The position numbers were made by a program, and so were the translations under genes. From the NCBI GenBank assembly GCA_940671915.1, contig CALNVZ010003435.1, positions 15,058,114-15,122,113 on the forward strand: 64,000 bases of DNA, in the 5' to 3' direction. The notes below the pieces were generated by a model. The model did not search any database and had not been told where the DNA came from. It saw only the letters and a program-made list of their open reading frames with translations. Source of the DNA: Paracentrotus lividus. Lineage: Eukaryota; Echinodermata; Echinoidea; Camarodonta; Echinidae. This document shows positions 11,581-23,892 of this stretch, piece by piece; the first letter of the stretch is position 1, and each line of letters opens with the position of its first letter.

Positions 11581-12499
11581 GAAAGTTTTTAGACGATGTG
11601 ATGAGAATTGATAAGATTTGTACGGCTTCCATTGGCTTGTTTCAAAGTTCGTTGATTTTTTCCCTGTGGGTAAATAATGATAAATTCTTAGAATATAGTT
11701 ATTTTATATTCTTTGCCTTATGGAATCATTGCACTCTAGTTTTAAAGTTATATGGGCATTTTCACTAATTTAAAACATTTCAATTTCTTTCAAAATAATA
11801 AAAATATTGATACATGTATGTTAGTTATACTTTTTATAGAAATTTACAACACATGTAAAAATATGAACATTTAGGCTAAGGCAGAGCGGTATCTTACAGA
11901 TGAAAATATCTCATATTTTGAAGATGGAATGGTTAATGTACAAAAGGGACTCTGTAAATGAATTGAAACTGGGCAGAAACATCATTAAATCTAGACACCC
12001 TGCACCTCAAAAAAAAAAAAACAAAAAAAAAAATCACTCCAGTCAAAAGTTCTTTCAAAAGCCTCTAAGTAGATAGTAACGTTATACGACTTTAACGTGA
12101 ATCACAGTCTTAATGTTCGTATAAGACCTGATCTAGCCAGACTTACGTTAGATCTATCTAAATTAGATGTAGCTAGGCTAATATTTGAATTTGAACCCTC
12201 CCCTAATACAAAATTGAACTATTGATTGAGTTTCATATGTATCAAAACCCTCTCAAACATCATTGCATTTTACAATACGTGGTGAATAATTTTTAGTTTT
12301 ACAACCAGCCATGGCATACAACGTTAGACATTCGCGGTACAACGTCAACGCACAGGGTGGAGGCGCTAGCTTAGCCTTAGCCAAGTGTATTCTACATGTA
12401 GGCCCTAGGTCTAGATCTAATTCAAACAACTTCATCATCATATCCTGGAATATAGATTTATTGAGGCATCAACCATTATAACCATTATTACAACCATTA

Positions 12500-12600
12500 T
12501 TGAATAACACATGTATTTACAATGTACTACACCGTTGCGACATCATTTTACGTGCATACCGGCGAACTGGCACCTCTCCGTTATCTCTCTGGTATACTGT
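12500..12600. repeat. Dispersed repeat, copy 2 (partner at 9,847)
   Basis: TTGAATAACACATGTATTTA to CACCTCTCCGTTATCTCTCT matches copy 1. It keeps a 12-base stretch (GTTGCGACATCA region) that copy 1 lacks. No coding role seen. Confidence 0.75.
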
Positions 12601-13060
12601 ACTGGCATGCGTGCGTTTTATTTTGCTGACCCGAAAAAAAGGTCAAAGGGACTGGGTAACTTCGAAGCTATACTCGGAGCTGCGAAATGGAATGCAAAAA
12701 AGTTACGAATTGTAAAAATACTTTAAATAATGCGACCCAAATACAACAAACAACCCCCCTCATGACAATCTGCGAACAATTTAACCATGTTTAGAAAAAA
12801 ATCCAGCTCGATCGAGTGAAAAACCACGGAGAAAAGCGACGTCAAAAAACGACCGGAAGCCAGGACAGACAGACACACAAGATTAGCCAAATTATAGTAA
12901 GGATTATAGGGAACTATACAACAAAATACATCAATTAAAACATCCTATGGTAGACGGTTATCATTCCACAAGAAAAACATCTACTTCAATTTATTGAACA
13001 CTGAAGTTTTAAAAAGGTTGTTTAAATTAAAAAAAAAGTAATCTTGGAATAGTTTAAATA

Positions 13061-13221
13061 CAATCTACTCCTGGTATAACATGCACTAATACAACATACT
13101 TTGTTATAGTGATGCAGTTCTAGTCCCGATTTGACACAGATGCATTTATCTATGGGACTGAGAAATAAGTGTTGTTATGAAATCTCACTTTATCTGCACT
13201 CATTATTACAGGCATGCACTG
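13061..13221. mobile_element. pogo/Tigger-like MITE, 161 bp
   Basis: Flanked by TA (13,059-13,060 and 13,222-13,223). Ends CAATCTACTCCTGGTATAAC and, on the other strand, CAGTGCATGCCTGTAATAAT. TTGTTATAGTGATG lies inside. Diverged non-coding member of the family at 13,969. Confidence 0.55.
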
Positions 13222-13968
13222 TAATAATAATACTTTTTTTTTTTTAGTATCTTACCTCCTTATAATGAAGTAATCAGATTCATTAAAAAATCTCAAACCA
13301 TCTTTCTTTAATTTCAAAGTAAAGTATTTCTTATCCCACGTAAGCCAACAACATTTTTTTTCTTCAAGGTTACATATATTTTTCTGGAATAGTAAGTTTT
13401 TCTTTTCTCCAAACTCAATTAAAAGAGTCTGAATCAAGTCTGAATAACTAATTTTTGGTTTGACACAACCAAGAAATTTTGGTATTTGGAGTTTCACATG
13501 CACAAATACACCTGCATAAATAGGTGACATTTGTTATTGCTTGAACGTGCAGATATTTCAAATCAAACTTCAAGGATTATTTTTCCTCACAACTGAATTA
13601 TTTTCTCCTGTCAATTCTAATATGTCTACGCCATCTTCTATTTCCAATGAACAGTTTAAATGTGCAAATTCCTGACTGAAAGCAGTATTCCTTTCATAAT
13701 GACCTTTTGATATCTTTCTGCAACTAGTCCTACAATCTGCAAATCATGTCTATGGTGTATGTTTTGATACACAAATTGTAATCTTCAAATTAATTAAATC
13801 TACAACTTCTAGACTTTGCAAAATAATGCATAACATTTTTGATGATTCACTAAATTACAATCAATTATATTGGTACTGCAATATGCACTTCTTTATAAAC
13901 AATTTAAGCATTTGTACAAGTATAAAATACTATAAAAGGATATTTGAACTTCTGAATACTTTTAAATA

Positions 13969-14111
13969 CAGTCCACTGCCATTTTCAAGGTGCTCTGTAC
14001 GATATTGAAATGAACTCTCATTAAAATAAAAGCGTTAGTGAACACAGAGATTTATGAAATTTTGACCAGAATCGCCTCTTGTATTTATGCTTGTTTTCTT
14101 GGTGTGGACTG
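13969..14111. mobile_element. pogo/Tigger-like MITE, 143 bp, TA-flanked
   Basis: Begins CAGTCCACTGCC and ends GGTGTGGACTG, giving terminal inverted repeats CAGTCCAC/GTGGACTG, with TA on both sides (13,967-13,968 and 14,112-14,113), the target duplication of Tc1/mariner/pogo elements. Non-coding. Confidence 0.75.
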
Positions 14112-14114
14112 TAC

Positions 14115-15380
14115 AAATAATAATGATGAAAACTAATAATTACATTATACACTTAAATTCGTCATCTTTCCTTCTTCATTATGTAACAAATGGAAAATAT
14201 TCATTTTGAATTCTTTGAATAGGGCAGTGCAATAGCCATCTAAATTGCTAAACAATGTTCTCCCATTAAAACAAGACGATGGTAGAAAAGATTTGATTGC
14301 TAACAAATACATAAACATGTACCTGAATACCAATTTCAATTTTTAATTGCTTCAAAGAAATGAATACATTATCATTCAGTAATTGGTTGATGACTTAATT
14401 AATGGATTGCAAATAATTAAGCTAAAGACAACATTATGATTATACACCATAAATTAATAGGTAGTGCTTGTATGACAAATATTACCTAAATATATCCAGA
14501 ACAACTTTCAAATGAAATATTTGTGTGAATTTACTTAATCTTTAACAAACTTTCCCATTATTTTTTTTAAAACCTTCCATTGAAATCAACTTCTTTACAT
14601 GCATAATTATGTAATTTAACATTTGGTTTTATGGCAGGCATTTCAAGGTAACTAATTGAAATTGAAATATTAGTACTAATCATGTCACAAATATCTATTT
14701 TTACACTGTATAAAAATAGATTAGAACTAGAGTAATGATCACAAATTCAAAGTAAGTACGATGTACAAAGGACGAATGTTTTGAAATGGTGACAAAAATA
14801 GAAAATGTATGTACAATAAATACAAAATTTTCTCTCGATCTCCATGCAGATGAAATATCCCATAATTACATCTTTTCTGCATTGAAATATAAGTCACAAA
14901 GCTGATACAAGTACTAGATGAACATAACATTTTTATTTATTTGTAAATAAAAATATTAATAAATTCACGCAACCAATGCATTAACATGACTATGCAGCTG
15001 CTGTCTGTGAATTTAAAAATGCCAAACATATTTTTCAATCCCTCATACATTACAAGTAAACCACTGTCAAGATAGATACAAGCTTTTCTTTTAGTTTCAA
15101 ACATTGAAATTATCGAAAAAACTCAGAACCATACATGTAAATATCCAGAAAAGGAACAAAGTTAAAAAAAACCCAACAAAGTACAGAGGAGGTAACAAAA
15201 TAACTTCAGTTTTTACAATGCTGTGTTTAGTACTGCACATTATAGTACCAAATGGAGAATATAACTTTTTTAATTAATTTGTGCATGATACTTGTACACT
15301 CATTACATGTAGCTTTCATGTAAAAACCCTTTCTATAAATTCCTCATATAATTAGAAATATAAACAGTGTACATTATATA
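14115..15380. other. Intergenic, no gene seen
   Basis: AT-rich sequence with scattered short ORFs. No supported feature. Confidence 0.6.
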
Positions 15381-15383
15381 AAT

Positions 15384-15560
15384 AATGCATGCTCTACCAT
15401 GCAACATACTAGATTATGTGCACGACAAATACTAAATTATCCCGAGGGCACATTTATTTCACCGAGGCCGTAGGCCGAGGTGAAACAGATGTGCACGAGG
15501 GATAATTTAGTATTTGGAGTTCACATAGTTAGTAATGTTGCATTAATAGAGCATGCACTA
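15384..15560. mobile_element. Long hairpin MITE, about 177 bp
   Basis: The left arm (ATGCATGCTCTACCATGCAAC .. CAAATACTAAATTATCCC) pairs with the right arm (GGGATAATTTAGTATTTG .. GTTGCATTAATAGAGCATGC). At the centre TTTCACCGAGGC and GCCGAGGTGAAA also pair. It could be part of a larger element running to about 15,890, where CTATTTACTATGTAG mirrors ATAGTAAATAG at 15,569. Confidence 0.75.
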
Positions 15561-15987
15561 TTTATTATAGTAAATAGACCCCTAGATATTTGACCTTGCC
15601 TAATCTGGTTTTATCTTTGCCAATGTTTGCCAAACTTTTGGTGCTAATTAAGCTATTGTGACGTATATTGTTGCTCCGCGTATCTATTGTTGTGCGCACC
15701 ATTTATTACGCGCTAGCGCAACAAACCAATCGATTTCGCCATTCATTTTAACACAGGATAAAACCGTTCAACATAACAAAAAAGCGTTCAACATACCAGA
15801 ATGATGAACGACACGTGACACCCTTTCAACCAATCACAGCTCGTAAAATACTACCACTATTTACTATGTAGATATATATTATGCACTCATGTACATCAGA
15901 ATATGTGAATCCTTTTTGGAGGTCCAACAGAAAATCTATTTGAATAATGTACATAATAAGATTCTTAACAAAATATCAGTGCTGGTG

Positions 15988-16139
15988 GGTGATTTACCAA
16001 GTTGTTTGTAAATTTACAAATTACTTTACGTATGACTGGTGAGCAGTTCTTGTGCTAAATGATTAGGAATGTGACGAGTATGGCACTCAAGAACATTTTC
16101 CAGTCATTTGTAACTTTACAGACAACTTGGTGAAACTCC
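15988..16139. mobile_element. Hairpin MITE, about 152 bp
   Basis: GGTGATTTACCAAGTTGTTT..AAATTTACAAAT on the left pairs with ATTTGTAACTTTACAGACAAC..TTGGTGAAACTCC on the right; AGTTCTTGTG and CTCAAGAAC face each other near the loop. The right end abuts a run of about 22 C. Confidence 0.75.
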
Positions 16140-16140
16140 A

Positions 16141-16163
16141 TCCCCCCCCCCCCCCCCCCCCCC
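16141..16163. repeat. Poly(C) run
   Basis: An almost pure C run directly after the hairpin element; likely variable in length. Confidence 0.85.
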
Positions 16164-16867
16164 ATAACAAAGAGACTGAAATCTGACTCCTTCAGCATAG
16201 GCCATACACTTATAGAAATAAATCAAATATGGTCAAATCCCTCTATATTGACCATGGATACGTATGTACAAAAAGATCTTATTTTAACAAGGCAAAGCTC
16301 CTAGTCAGTTTTAACAAGATTTTGTTTGACAAAGGTAGTTGGCTGGGTCCCGACCAGAAAAATGGGAGAACTCTGTACAGAGCATATCAAAACAAAGAAA
16401 GATATCGGTTATCCCATTTTAGAGGGGTCATATTCCAAGCTCATTATTTTCATGACATCCTGTAACATAGGATTAAAGAGGAACTTCTCACCTTTGCAAC
16501 CACACCGTTCTTTCATCACAGATGTCACGCATTACTGGTAAGCGTGTAAATCAAATTGATATTCATTTTTTCAAATTTTGAGAAAATGATTTAAGACTAA
16601 GTGAACACTTTCATTGCTGTCTCATATCATTGAATATGCTTGTGTTTGATGTGTAACAGCAGTGAAAGCATTAACTCTACTTGAATTTCAAGACCATTTG
16701 CAAAATCGATCAAGAGCAATCTATGTTTAAAATTTCAACAGAATGAAATTACAAAATTTCCCCAAATTAAATTTTACAGTCTGTGTAGGCCTTTGCACAC
16801 ACAAAAAGAGGCTTTCCATACAAGCTTTATATACATATAAATGATACCTATACTTTGCTCAAATTTG

Positions 16868-19800
16868 TTAATGATTTACAGACCTAAATGGATCATCTTT
16901 ATCCATGTGCTCCTGTTTATAATGCTGGTTAACACTACATCGAGAGCCGCTCTGAAAACTGCAGAGCTGACACTTGAGGGGTTCGCTCTCCTTCTTTTGA
17001 TGTCTTTTCATCTTGCGTGGCTCAGCAGTGTGGTAATCACAATGCCAGCAGCAAAGTACAGTTCTACCTGACTCTCTAAGTACCTGACGACTGCACTGGA
17101 GCACTGTGTCTCCACATTTCACAACAAGATCAACAGCAACCTGAGGAGATGGTGTTGATACGTCTGTGGCAGGTGTTGCTGGCTGGGCATTGGAAGAATC
17201 TGGACTGAGCATCTCTAGAGGAAGATATTTATCGCTTGTGTTTCCAAGAATGGCTCTGCTTGTTACAATAGAGGATGTTGTAGGTGTCAGGGTTGTTGAT
17301 ACTGTTGTAACGGTTGCTGTGGCTCCCCCAGTATCTGACGATGTTGTAGTAGTGGCCACATGTCTGCTGGGTAGTGGTTGTGCAGGTAATCCGGGCATGG
17401 ATTGCGTTTGTACAGACGGAGACGGAGCCAGCATGGATGGAGTACTGTAGGATACACTGCTTGCAGAAGGCGGAGGAGCAAATGATGGAAGGGATGCCAA
17501 GCTGCTCATAGGTCTATGAGGGTATGAATGGTCACATGGCATTGGCATTGATCTTGGATAGCCATGGGAACTGGCCAAAGCCATGCTGTGTCTCCTGGCA
17601 CTTCGCTCAAGGAGCCTTTTGAGATTTTGTTCAAAGAGAGAGTTCTGCTCTCTATTAGCTACAATGCTGCTGTGCTGCAAGGCAGCTATTGATGGTGGTA
17701 CTGGAGCAGAGTGGGAGCTTACTGGATTGGCAATGCCTGTTGAACTTTGACCTAGTTGCGACATCCGTAGCGGCATAGGAGACAGCGTGCTATCATAATG
17801 GGGTGAAGGATGGCTGATACTATTCCTGGCAAAGTTTTCTTGATGGTCTGAGGATGGAAAGCTGCGGTGTAAAGGGGAGGCATGGAAGTTAGTGTTTATT
17901 CCTGGAGATAAGCTATGTATGGAAGATGGATACCTTGGACTATACAGAACACTGTCATGAACATGCATTTGGCCACATGAATGAGGAGAAAGCAAGGGAA
18001 GATCTGTGCTTGGCGCAGGACTAGGTGGCATGTACAGAGGTCTATGAAGAGCACTGAAATGGGAAGGCAAGTACATTCGATGGCGATCATGCATAACAGG
18101 AGTGATTGTAGGATGCATTGCTGATGGAGATGAGGGCACAAGCTGAGATGGCTGAGCATTATGTTCTGAAGCAATGCTTGTAGTAGGGAAGCTCCCTGGA
18201 AGTGGTACACTATGGACACCACCCACAGGAACCCCACGAGGAGATGCAGTGTTTCCAAACATGATTGGAGGAACAAGAGGATAGGGCATTCTTGGTCCTG
18301 CTTCTGTGCTTGGTGTATTGAAACTTGCAGAAGAAGATATAAGAACATTTGGTTGCCTCTGGTTGTTGCCTGGGAACATTGGAGTTTGGACAGGACCAGG
18401 TTGCTGCACACGTTTTGCAGAGCTCTCTCTAGTATCCGACATACCTGCATGATTTCCAGTCATATTACCAGGTGTTGGGCGAGTCTCAACCATGCTAGTT
18501 CTTGTTTGCAGATTGCTCTGAAGAGGAACAGATTGTATGGAGCTGGATGCCATTACAGTTGTTGTACAGTCAAGTCTTGCCTGTGTTACTGTTTGATCAG
18601 GGCAGCTTGCACGTTGGGCAGCAGAGACCGGTTGCTGATGTGCACTTCCACCCGTGGAAAAAGAATTACTCTGGCTGACAGGGATATTGCCAGACCAAGG
18701 AGGCTGCCAAACATTACTCCCTGAAGCACCTATCCCAGAACTTGTTGTCATGGGCATCCCTGTTGATCTCGCAACAGACTTAGTTGTAGCAGTTGCCTGA
18801 TTTCTGCTCACATTATAGAAGTTTCCACTACGGAATCCAGAAGATGGCGGTTGGCTATTGGTAACAACAGGATTCATGGACGGATGAGATCTACTCACCA
18901 TATGAGATGTCTGAGCAGAGTTGTGCATTTGATTTTGCTGACTTTCACCTTGCCTGTTACCTACAGCTGTCTTACTTGGAGATGTCTCAGTTGAATTAAC
19001 ACCCATTGGATATGAAGCTCGTTTAGTTTGACTATGTAACCCAGCTGCATAGCCACTGGGGACAGTTCCTGCCAATAAGGGATTAGGCATCTGTTGACTA
19101 TTTTGCATAGCACTCCTATTTCTGTTTGACGTTGCATAGCTAGTATTAGACCCATCTGAATTATTATAAAAACTTGGCATTGGAGCAAGAGTCTGGTTTG
19201 TATTCACATTTGGCATACTAAAATTATTTGATAGGGAGGCTTGTTGCCTTGAAGCAGCACTTTGAGAACCAGCTGAGAAAGCTAATGTTGTTTGATTAGC
19301 TGAATGTGCACTCTGAACAACAGTTGGTGTTGAAGTAACACATTCTTTGGATATGGTAATGGAAGACGTTCCTGTAGAACACATCCTACTTTGTACCCCC
19401 TCCATATGGATACCTCTTTGTTGGCTCAAGGTACGTACTGGTAAAGCGAAATTAGTCATCCCACTTGGCTGACTGCTTGAGGTTGTTGTTGATGTACTTG
19501 AGGAGTGGACATTATAGCGATTTTGTGTTGCTGGTATGTCAACATTAGATGATCTTCTCACATTTCCATTATTAGTTGCACTCCATTGTTGTCCTGATTG
19601 CGAAGATGATGGAGCAGTTGACAAAGTCTGATTAACTTGAGCATTACTACCCATGTTACCTTGGTCAGAAGACCCACGCATTTGCCCCGTTTGAATATTA
19701 AAACCTTGAGATACTGCTTGGGATGAATTGTTGATATTTTCAGACATTTGTGATGATACTGGGGTACTGGTGGCTGTGCTGGTTGTCATAGCTGCACTGC

Positions 19801-20640
19801 GAGGTAGTGGTGTGACTATAGCTGTAACAGCTCTCCTGGTGGGGCTGTCTGTCAAAGTTCTGGCCACAGGTCCAGAGACATCCGTCATTCCAAGAACAGC
19901 ACTCACACTGTCATCTGAGGAACTTAGTAGGCTTCCTGCAGACTGATTCATCTCTTCACTGAAAGAATGCAGTTCATCCATACCATAAAAGTTAGATTCA
20001 TCAGGATGATCGTGCTCAGCACTTTGCACTGCAGCGATTCGTTGTGCTAAATTATGAAAGGGTCTGAGCACATTTCTGTTTGGTGGCTCATTTCTCACGA
20101 TATTCTGCAGATTTCCTTGAGCAAAGTTCCAGTGCGAATTGTGAGAAGCACCAGTTACGACAGAACTTGTTGGTGGACAATGTAATTGTGATCCTTGCAT
20201 ATTGTTATTGGGAACTGCAGAACTGGATGGTGTAGACACAGGAGTATTGTGATTTCTCAGATTGGAAAGCACACTATTTTGACTTGGAGTATTATAGTAA
20301 GGATATGAATGGACAGATGTTCCAACAATGCTTGAAGGACAAGAAGCTGTTGTAGAGGGACGTGACTGCATATTTGCCAGAGTTGTTCCATTAGGCCTTA
20401 CTGGTGGAATCATGTTGACTGTGGAATGATTCTGAAAGTTATAAAATTGGTTTCCTGATGGACACTCGGGGATTGATTGACTTTCTAGTGGTCCTCTGTT
20501 TGAAGCAGCTGGTGAAGTGGATGCAGTGTGACTTCTAGATGCTGATTGAGATGAAGCTGAGAAAGGCAAGTACCCTACCTGGTTATTCTTTTCACATACT
20601 ACACTTGTCTCTACGGATCCTGCAGTAGTTCTTGGACTGA
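16868..20640 (-). CDS. Main exon of the zinc-finger gene, open throughout
   Basis: This block reads ..SPRTTAGSVETSVVCEKNNQ and then the Ser-rich body. Its length without a stop, and the meaningful C-terminal fingers, show that it is real coding sequence. Antisense and other-frame ORFs inside it are shadows. Confidence 0.9.
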
Positions 20641-21573
20641 AGACTGGGATTTACTTGAATCTGATTTGGAAGTCCCATCTCCAGACTTTTTAGGACTTTC
20701 ATTAGAAATGTTATTTCCATCTGTAACTAATGAATTTGAATCGGCACAATCTGTTTGTTATTACTTGTAGAGTTTCTCTGGCTACAATCTGAAGTCTCAT
20801 CATCATGTCCTTGAGTTTTGCTTATTTTGACCAGAAGGTGCAACAGTTCCTTTTGACATGCTATTGACATCAATACTCTCACTGGATGGTACTGAAAAAG
20901 AATTCCATGGCTTGCCATAAATCTCCTCCAACACCACGAAATATCCCTGAACAAGGACTCATTCTTAATCATACTGTACTTGTACCGGCATGGTTTTGCT
21001 TTTGGTCCTTTACTGTCGGAGCCATCTCCTGAGCTTGATAACTTGTCTTGCTTTGATGAAGTTCCTTTCTTGTTACTTTATCCTTCTTGCTCTGACTGCC
21101 AGGACTTTCCTTTTCACTACAAGAAGAGTTACGCTTAGACTCTGATGCAACTGCAAAAGAAGCATTGAGGCCTGGGGACGTAGCTTGATTGAGACTCACA
21201 ACAACTGGTACCATGACCGGAATTGGAACTGGAACCTGCAGAGGAACTAGGAACCATCTTTTCCTGGGACAACCGGCACTGGTATGGGCATAATCAATAG
21301 GTCACCGCACATGAAAGGAAAGGAGCTGCCAGGTCTCATGATGAATGCACTACTAGGATCAAACTTGGGAGATGGAAGCACTGCTTGTTCTTTCTTCTGC
21401 AAGGAATCCTTCCTTCCATGGAGATGCGAGTCTTTCCTGATCACAGGTTTGGGAGCAATGGGTTTGAATTTTTTGCGACACAAGTCCTCCATTGAAGCAT
21501 CTGTGGGATCGCTCTCTTCAGCCATCCTCTTTCCAGCCACAACTGCCAATTTCTTCTTCTTGTTGTACTCCAT
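16868..21573 (-). CDS. Large Ser/Thr/Gln-rich protein with C-terminal zinc-finger pair; N-terminal part frame-disrupted
   Basis: The main block runs without interruption from about 20,640 down to the TAA at 16,868-16,870 and contains 1,233 residues from its first internal Met (20,569). It is low-complexity (Ser, Thr, Pro, Gln, Asn rich) with no recognised domain until the end, where CWHCDYHTAEPRKMKRH is followed by CQLCSFQSGSRCSVNQHYKQEH. The second is a full C2H2 finger (C-x2-C-x12-H-x4-H); the first lacks the usual last His. The likely start is the ATG at 21,573, just inside an exon whose acceptor TTTTACAG ends at 21,594. From there MEYNKKKKLAVVAGKRM leads to a basic segment (CRKKFKPIAPKPVIRK) and a Pro-Val run (MPIPVPVVP). 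Between 21,250 and 20,640 the frame changes about five times. I do not recognise the family; a nuclear regulator is inferred from the fingers and basic patches. Confidence 0.75.
20640..21246 (-). CDS. Frame-shifting N-terminal coding segment of the zinc-finger gene
   Basis: Coding character continues but jumps between frames: VPVPIPVMVPVVVSLNQ..ESKRNSSCSEKESPG; then SSKQDKLSSSGDGSDSKGPK with CRYKYSMIKNE; then SSESIDVNSMSKGTVAPSG; then DDETSDCSQRNSTSNNKQ; then DSNSLVTDGNNISNESPKKS with SKSDSSKSQSSVQ; then the main frame. Composition matches the rest of the protein, so these pieces were one protein. Indel errors in the assembly are the simplest explanation; real decay or very short introns are the alternatives. 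Confidence 0.65.
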
Positions 21574-21594
21574 CTTCTCGATCAATAATCATTC

Positions 21595-23025
21595 TGTAAA
21601 AAAAAAAAGAAAACAAAAAAAAGCAGCAAATAAGCACATTGTTCAATTTTTGGAAACCCATTTTTATTCATGAAAAAAAAAATTATCTCACCAATAATTT
21701 ACCAAAGAATCCTGTGCCACATTTTAATCAAAGGTCGAAAAATTATTTTATATAATTGAGCAATAAGAGGTAAATTATGTTTCCTGTTCTCCCAAAAATT
21801 GTGAGTGAGTAGTAGTGAGACTGAGACTGGCATTTTTTATTTTGTGATACTGATAGGCCCAACAGTTACTGAACTTCTGCAGATAGAGAGAGCGCTGTTT
21901 TACTTTTAGTGTATCAAAAAGCTGCAGGCTAGAGTCCTACTTATTTTTAAGGAGGTTTATAAACGGTTTCTTGAAAATTTTATTCTGCAACCAAGAGGGC
22001 AGCAATTTTCTTTAACACACCCTGCCAGCCACTTTCGACAGAGAAACTCTGTTGTGTTGATTATAACAAACACCATTTATAATATATGGGACAATGATAC
22101 AAACTTTGACATGGCTTGTCTACGCGGCTCCGCAGACGAGCTCAAAAATCCGTATGAACACTCATATCGCTCAAATAACTGCATTAAATATCAAACAAAT
22201 CGTCGTTAAATAATTTCATCTTGAAAATACATGTACCTTTTCACAGATATCTGACGTAAGAACGTAACTATCTTGCGTTTTTCAGCTCGGTAGAAAGATT
22301 CAATCGCCATAAACAGTTTACTAGTCTAAGATAAATTCGTTTTTCTTTAAATTTTATACTGGGGGTGCCGGTGTTATCTAATCATTTAATAAGCACACCT
22401 ATCAAATTAAAAACATAAACAATTATAAATCTGAATCATGGGAAAACAATATTTTGATTTAAAAATTTTCTTTGTAGGCTGCATGGAAAATCAAAACCAA
22501 CAACTCCGGGCAAGACGAGAGTCAGGAATATGTAGACTAGGACAGCTTGGCGGTACCTCCAGACCCCTCCCCAGCACCACCAGTGTATCGGTGCACCCCA
22601 TCCCTTCATCCAGCGATCTTTATTTTTTTTTAAATATTTTATTTCAGGGCTGGGGAGGGGGAGGGGGGTTGGAAAACAATAAAATTGAAATCGCATGTAG
22701 GCCTATTCACACTCACATCCATTTTTGAATCACCTATAAAAACAAAACAAAACAGTAACACAAAAGAAGTAATTTATAAATCGGGATTGCAAAAAGCGCA
22801 GGGATAAAAACTGGGATAGGGGGTTGTTTCATTTTGTTTTTGTTTGATTGTGTTTTTCTTTGTTCCTAGGAACCAACAGATATTGCGAGTTATACGTGAC
22901 TGTTACGTGTTTTGATTTAATAAGCTTTGACACAATAAAATTAGTAAATGATATAGTAAGCCGAAGCCTAGCTAAATCCTATGTTTCTTTTATTGTTTAT
23001 TTCAATTATCTTTATTTTTCCCCAG
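21595..23025. other. Upstream region of the zinc-finger gene, no exon identified
   Basis: Upstream (higher coordinate) of the acceptor at 21,594-21,596 on the minus strand. A 5' UTR exon must lie somewhere beyond, but none can be placed. Short ORFs with no match or splice support. Confidence 0.5.
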
Positions 23026-23411
23026 TTAATCAGTTCAATGCCCAAAGACATGCATATAGGCCTTGTTTTGAATTACGGGGCTTTTTAAAATGTGTGTGTG
23101 TGGGGGGCGGGCTAAACATTTATGAAACAACACTGATACACACCGTTCATTCTTCGCTCGGGGGAGGATTTAAGCCCCGGCCAGTCCAGCCTCGATCCCC
23201 TTAGGCTCCAGTGGCCCCCTGATATATGCCCACATGCCCATTTGAATGGCAATTCAATTCACAATCATTCAAACCAGTGACTATACTTTTGTCAATTCCT
23301 GAAATATTGCATATAATGTTTTGCCCCCGGTCCCTCACATTTTGAAAGCCCCGTGGCTTCGCATTTTAAAACCATTCCTATGTGCCTGTCTTTGGGCATT
23401 GAACTGGTTAA
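23026..23411. mobile_element. TTAA-flanked MITE, 386 bp (piggyBac-like target)
   Basis: The left end TTAATCAGTTCAATGCCCAA and the reverse complement of the right end TTAACCAGTTCAATGCCCAA agree at 19 of 20 positions and continue (AGACATGCATATAGG versus AGACAGGCACATAGG). Inner arms ACGGGGCTTTTTAAAATG and CATTTTGAAAGCCCCG also pair. TTAA at both edges fits a piggyBac-type target site. Non-coding. Confidence 0.8.
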
Positions 23412-23431
23412 ATGGGGGGGGGGGGTATAAC

Positions 23432-23455
23432 AATAATAATAATAATAATAATAAT
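23432..23455. repeat. (AAT)n microsatellite
   Basis: About eight AAT units just after a G run and the MITE end. Confidence 0.85.
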
Positions 23456-23892
23456 ATAAAAAAAAACATCAGCAAAGAATAAAAATTAAAATACTGAAGG
23501 ACAACAAAGTTTTTTTTTTCGATAGGAAAAGATTAAAGACATCACTTGCGATTAGCTCTCCCGCTTGTTTTAATGCAAATTGCTTTATTATCATCAAAAC
23601 CATGTCCCCATGAAATATATGTTATTTCTAAACATTCATAACTTCGTTATATTCTTTGATAGATGGATTTTTCTTTTCTTTCTTTTTCTTTTTCTTAAGA
23701 AAAAAAAATGTATATCATTATAATAACGCCAAATTCATGGATGGACTGTGGCGCGGCACAAGTCACTTGATGTCTTCACTAAAGTAGCCATTTGTGGCCT
23801 TTTCTTACACTAAACAATTGCATTTCACAACAATTTTCATTAACGTCATGCATTATAGGAGTAGCTGTTACAAATATGCATCTTTCATACTA

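Noticed and set aside
17896-18724. 184-codon and 170-codon ORFs inside the zinc-finger main exon
   Set aside because: Shadows in other frames of the 3.7 kb coding block.
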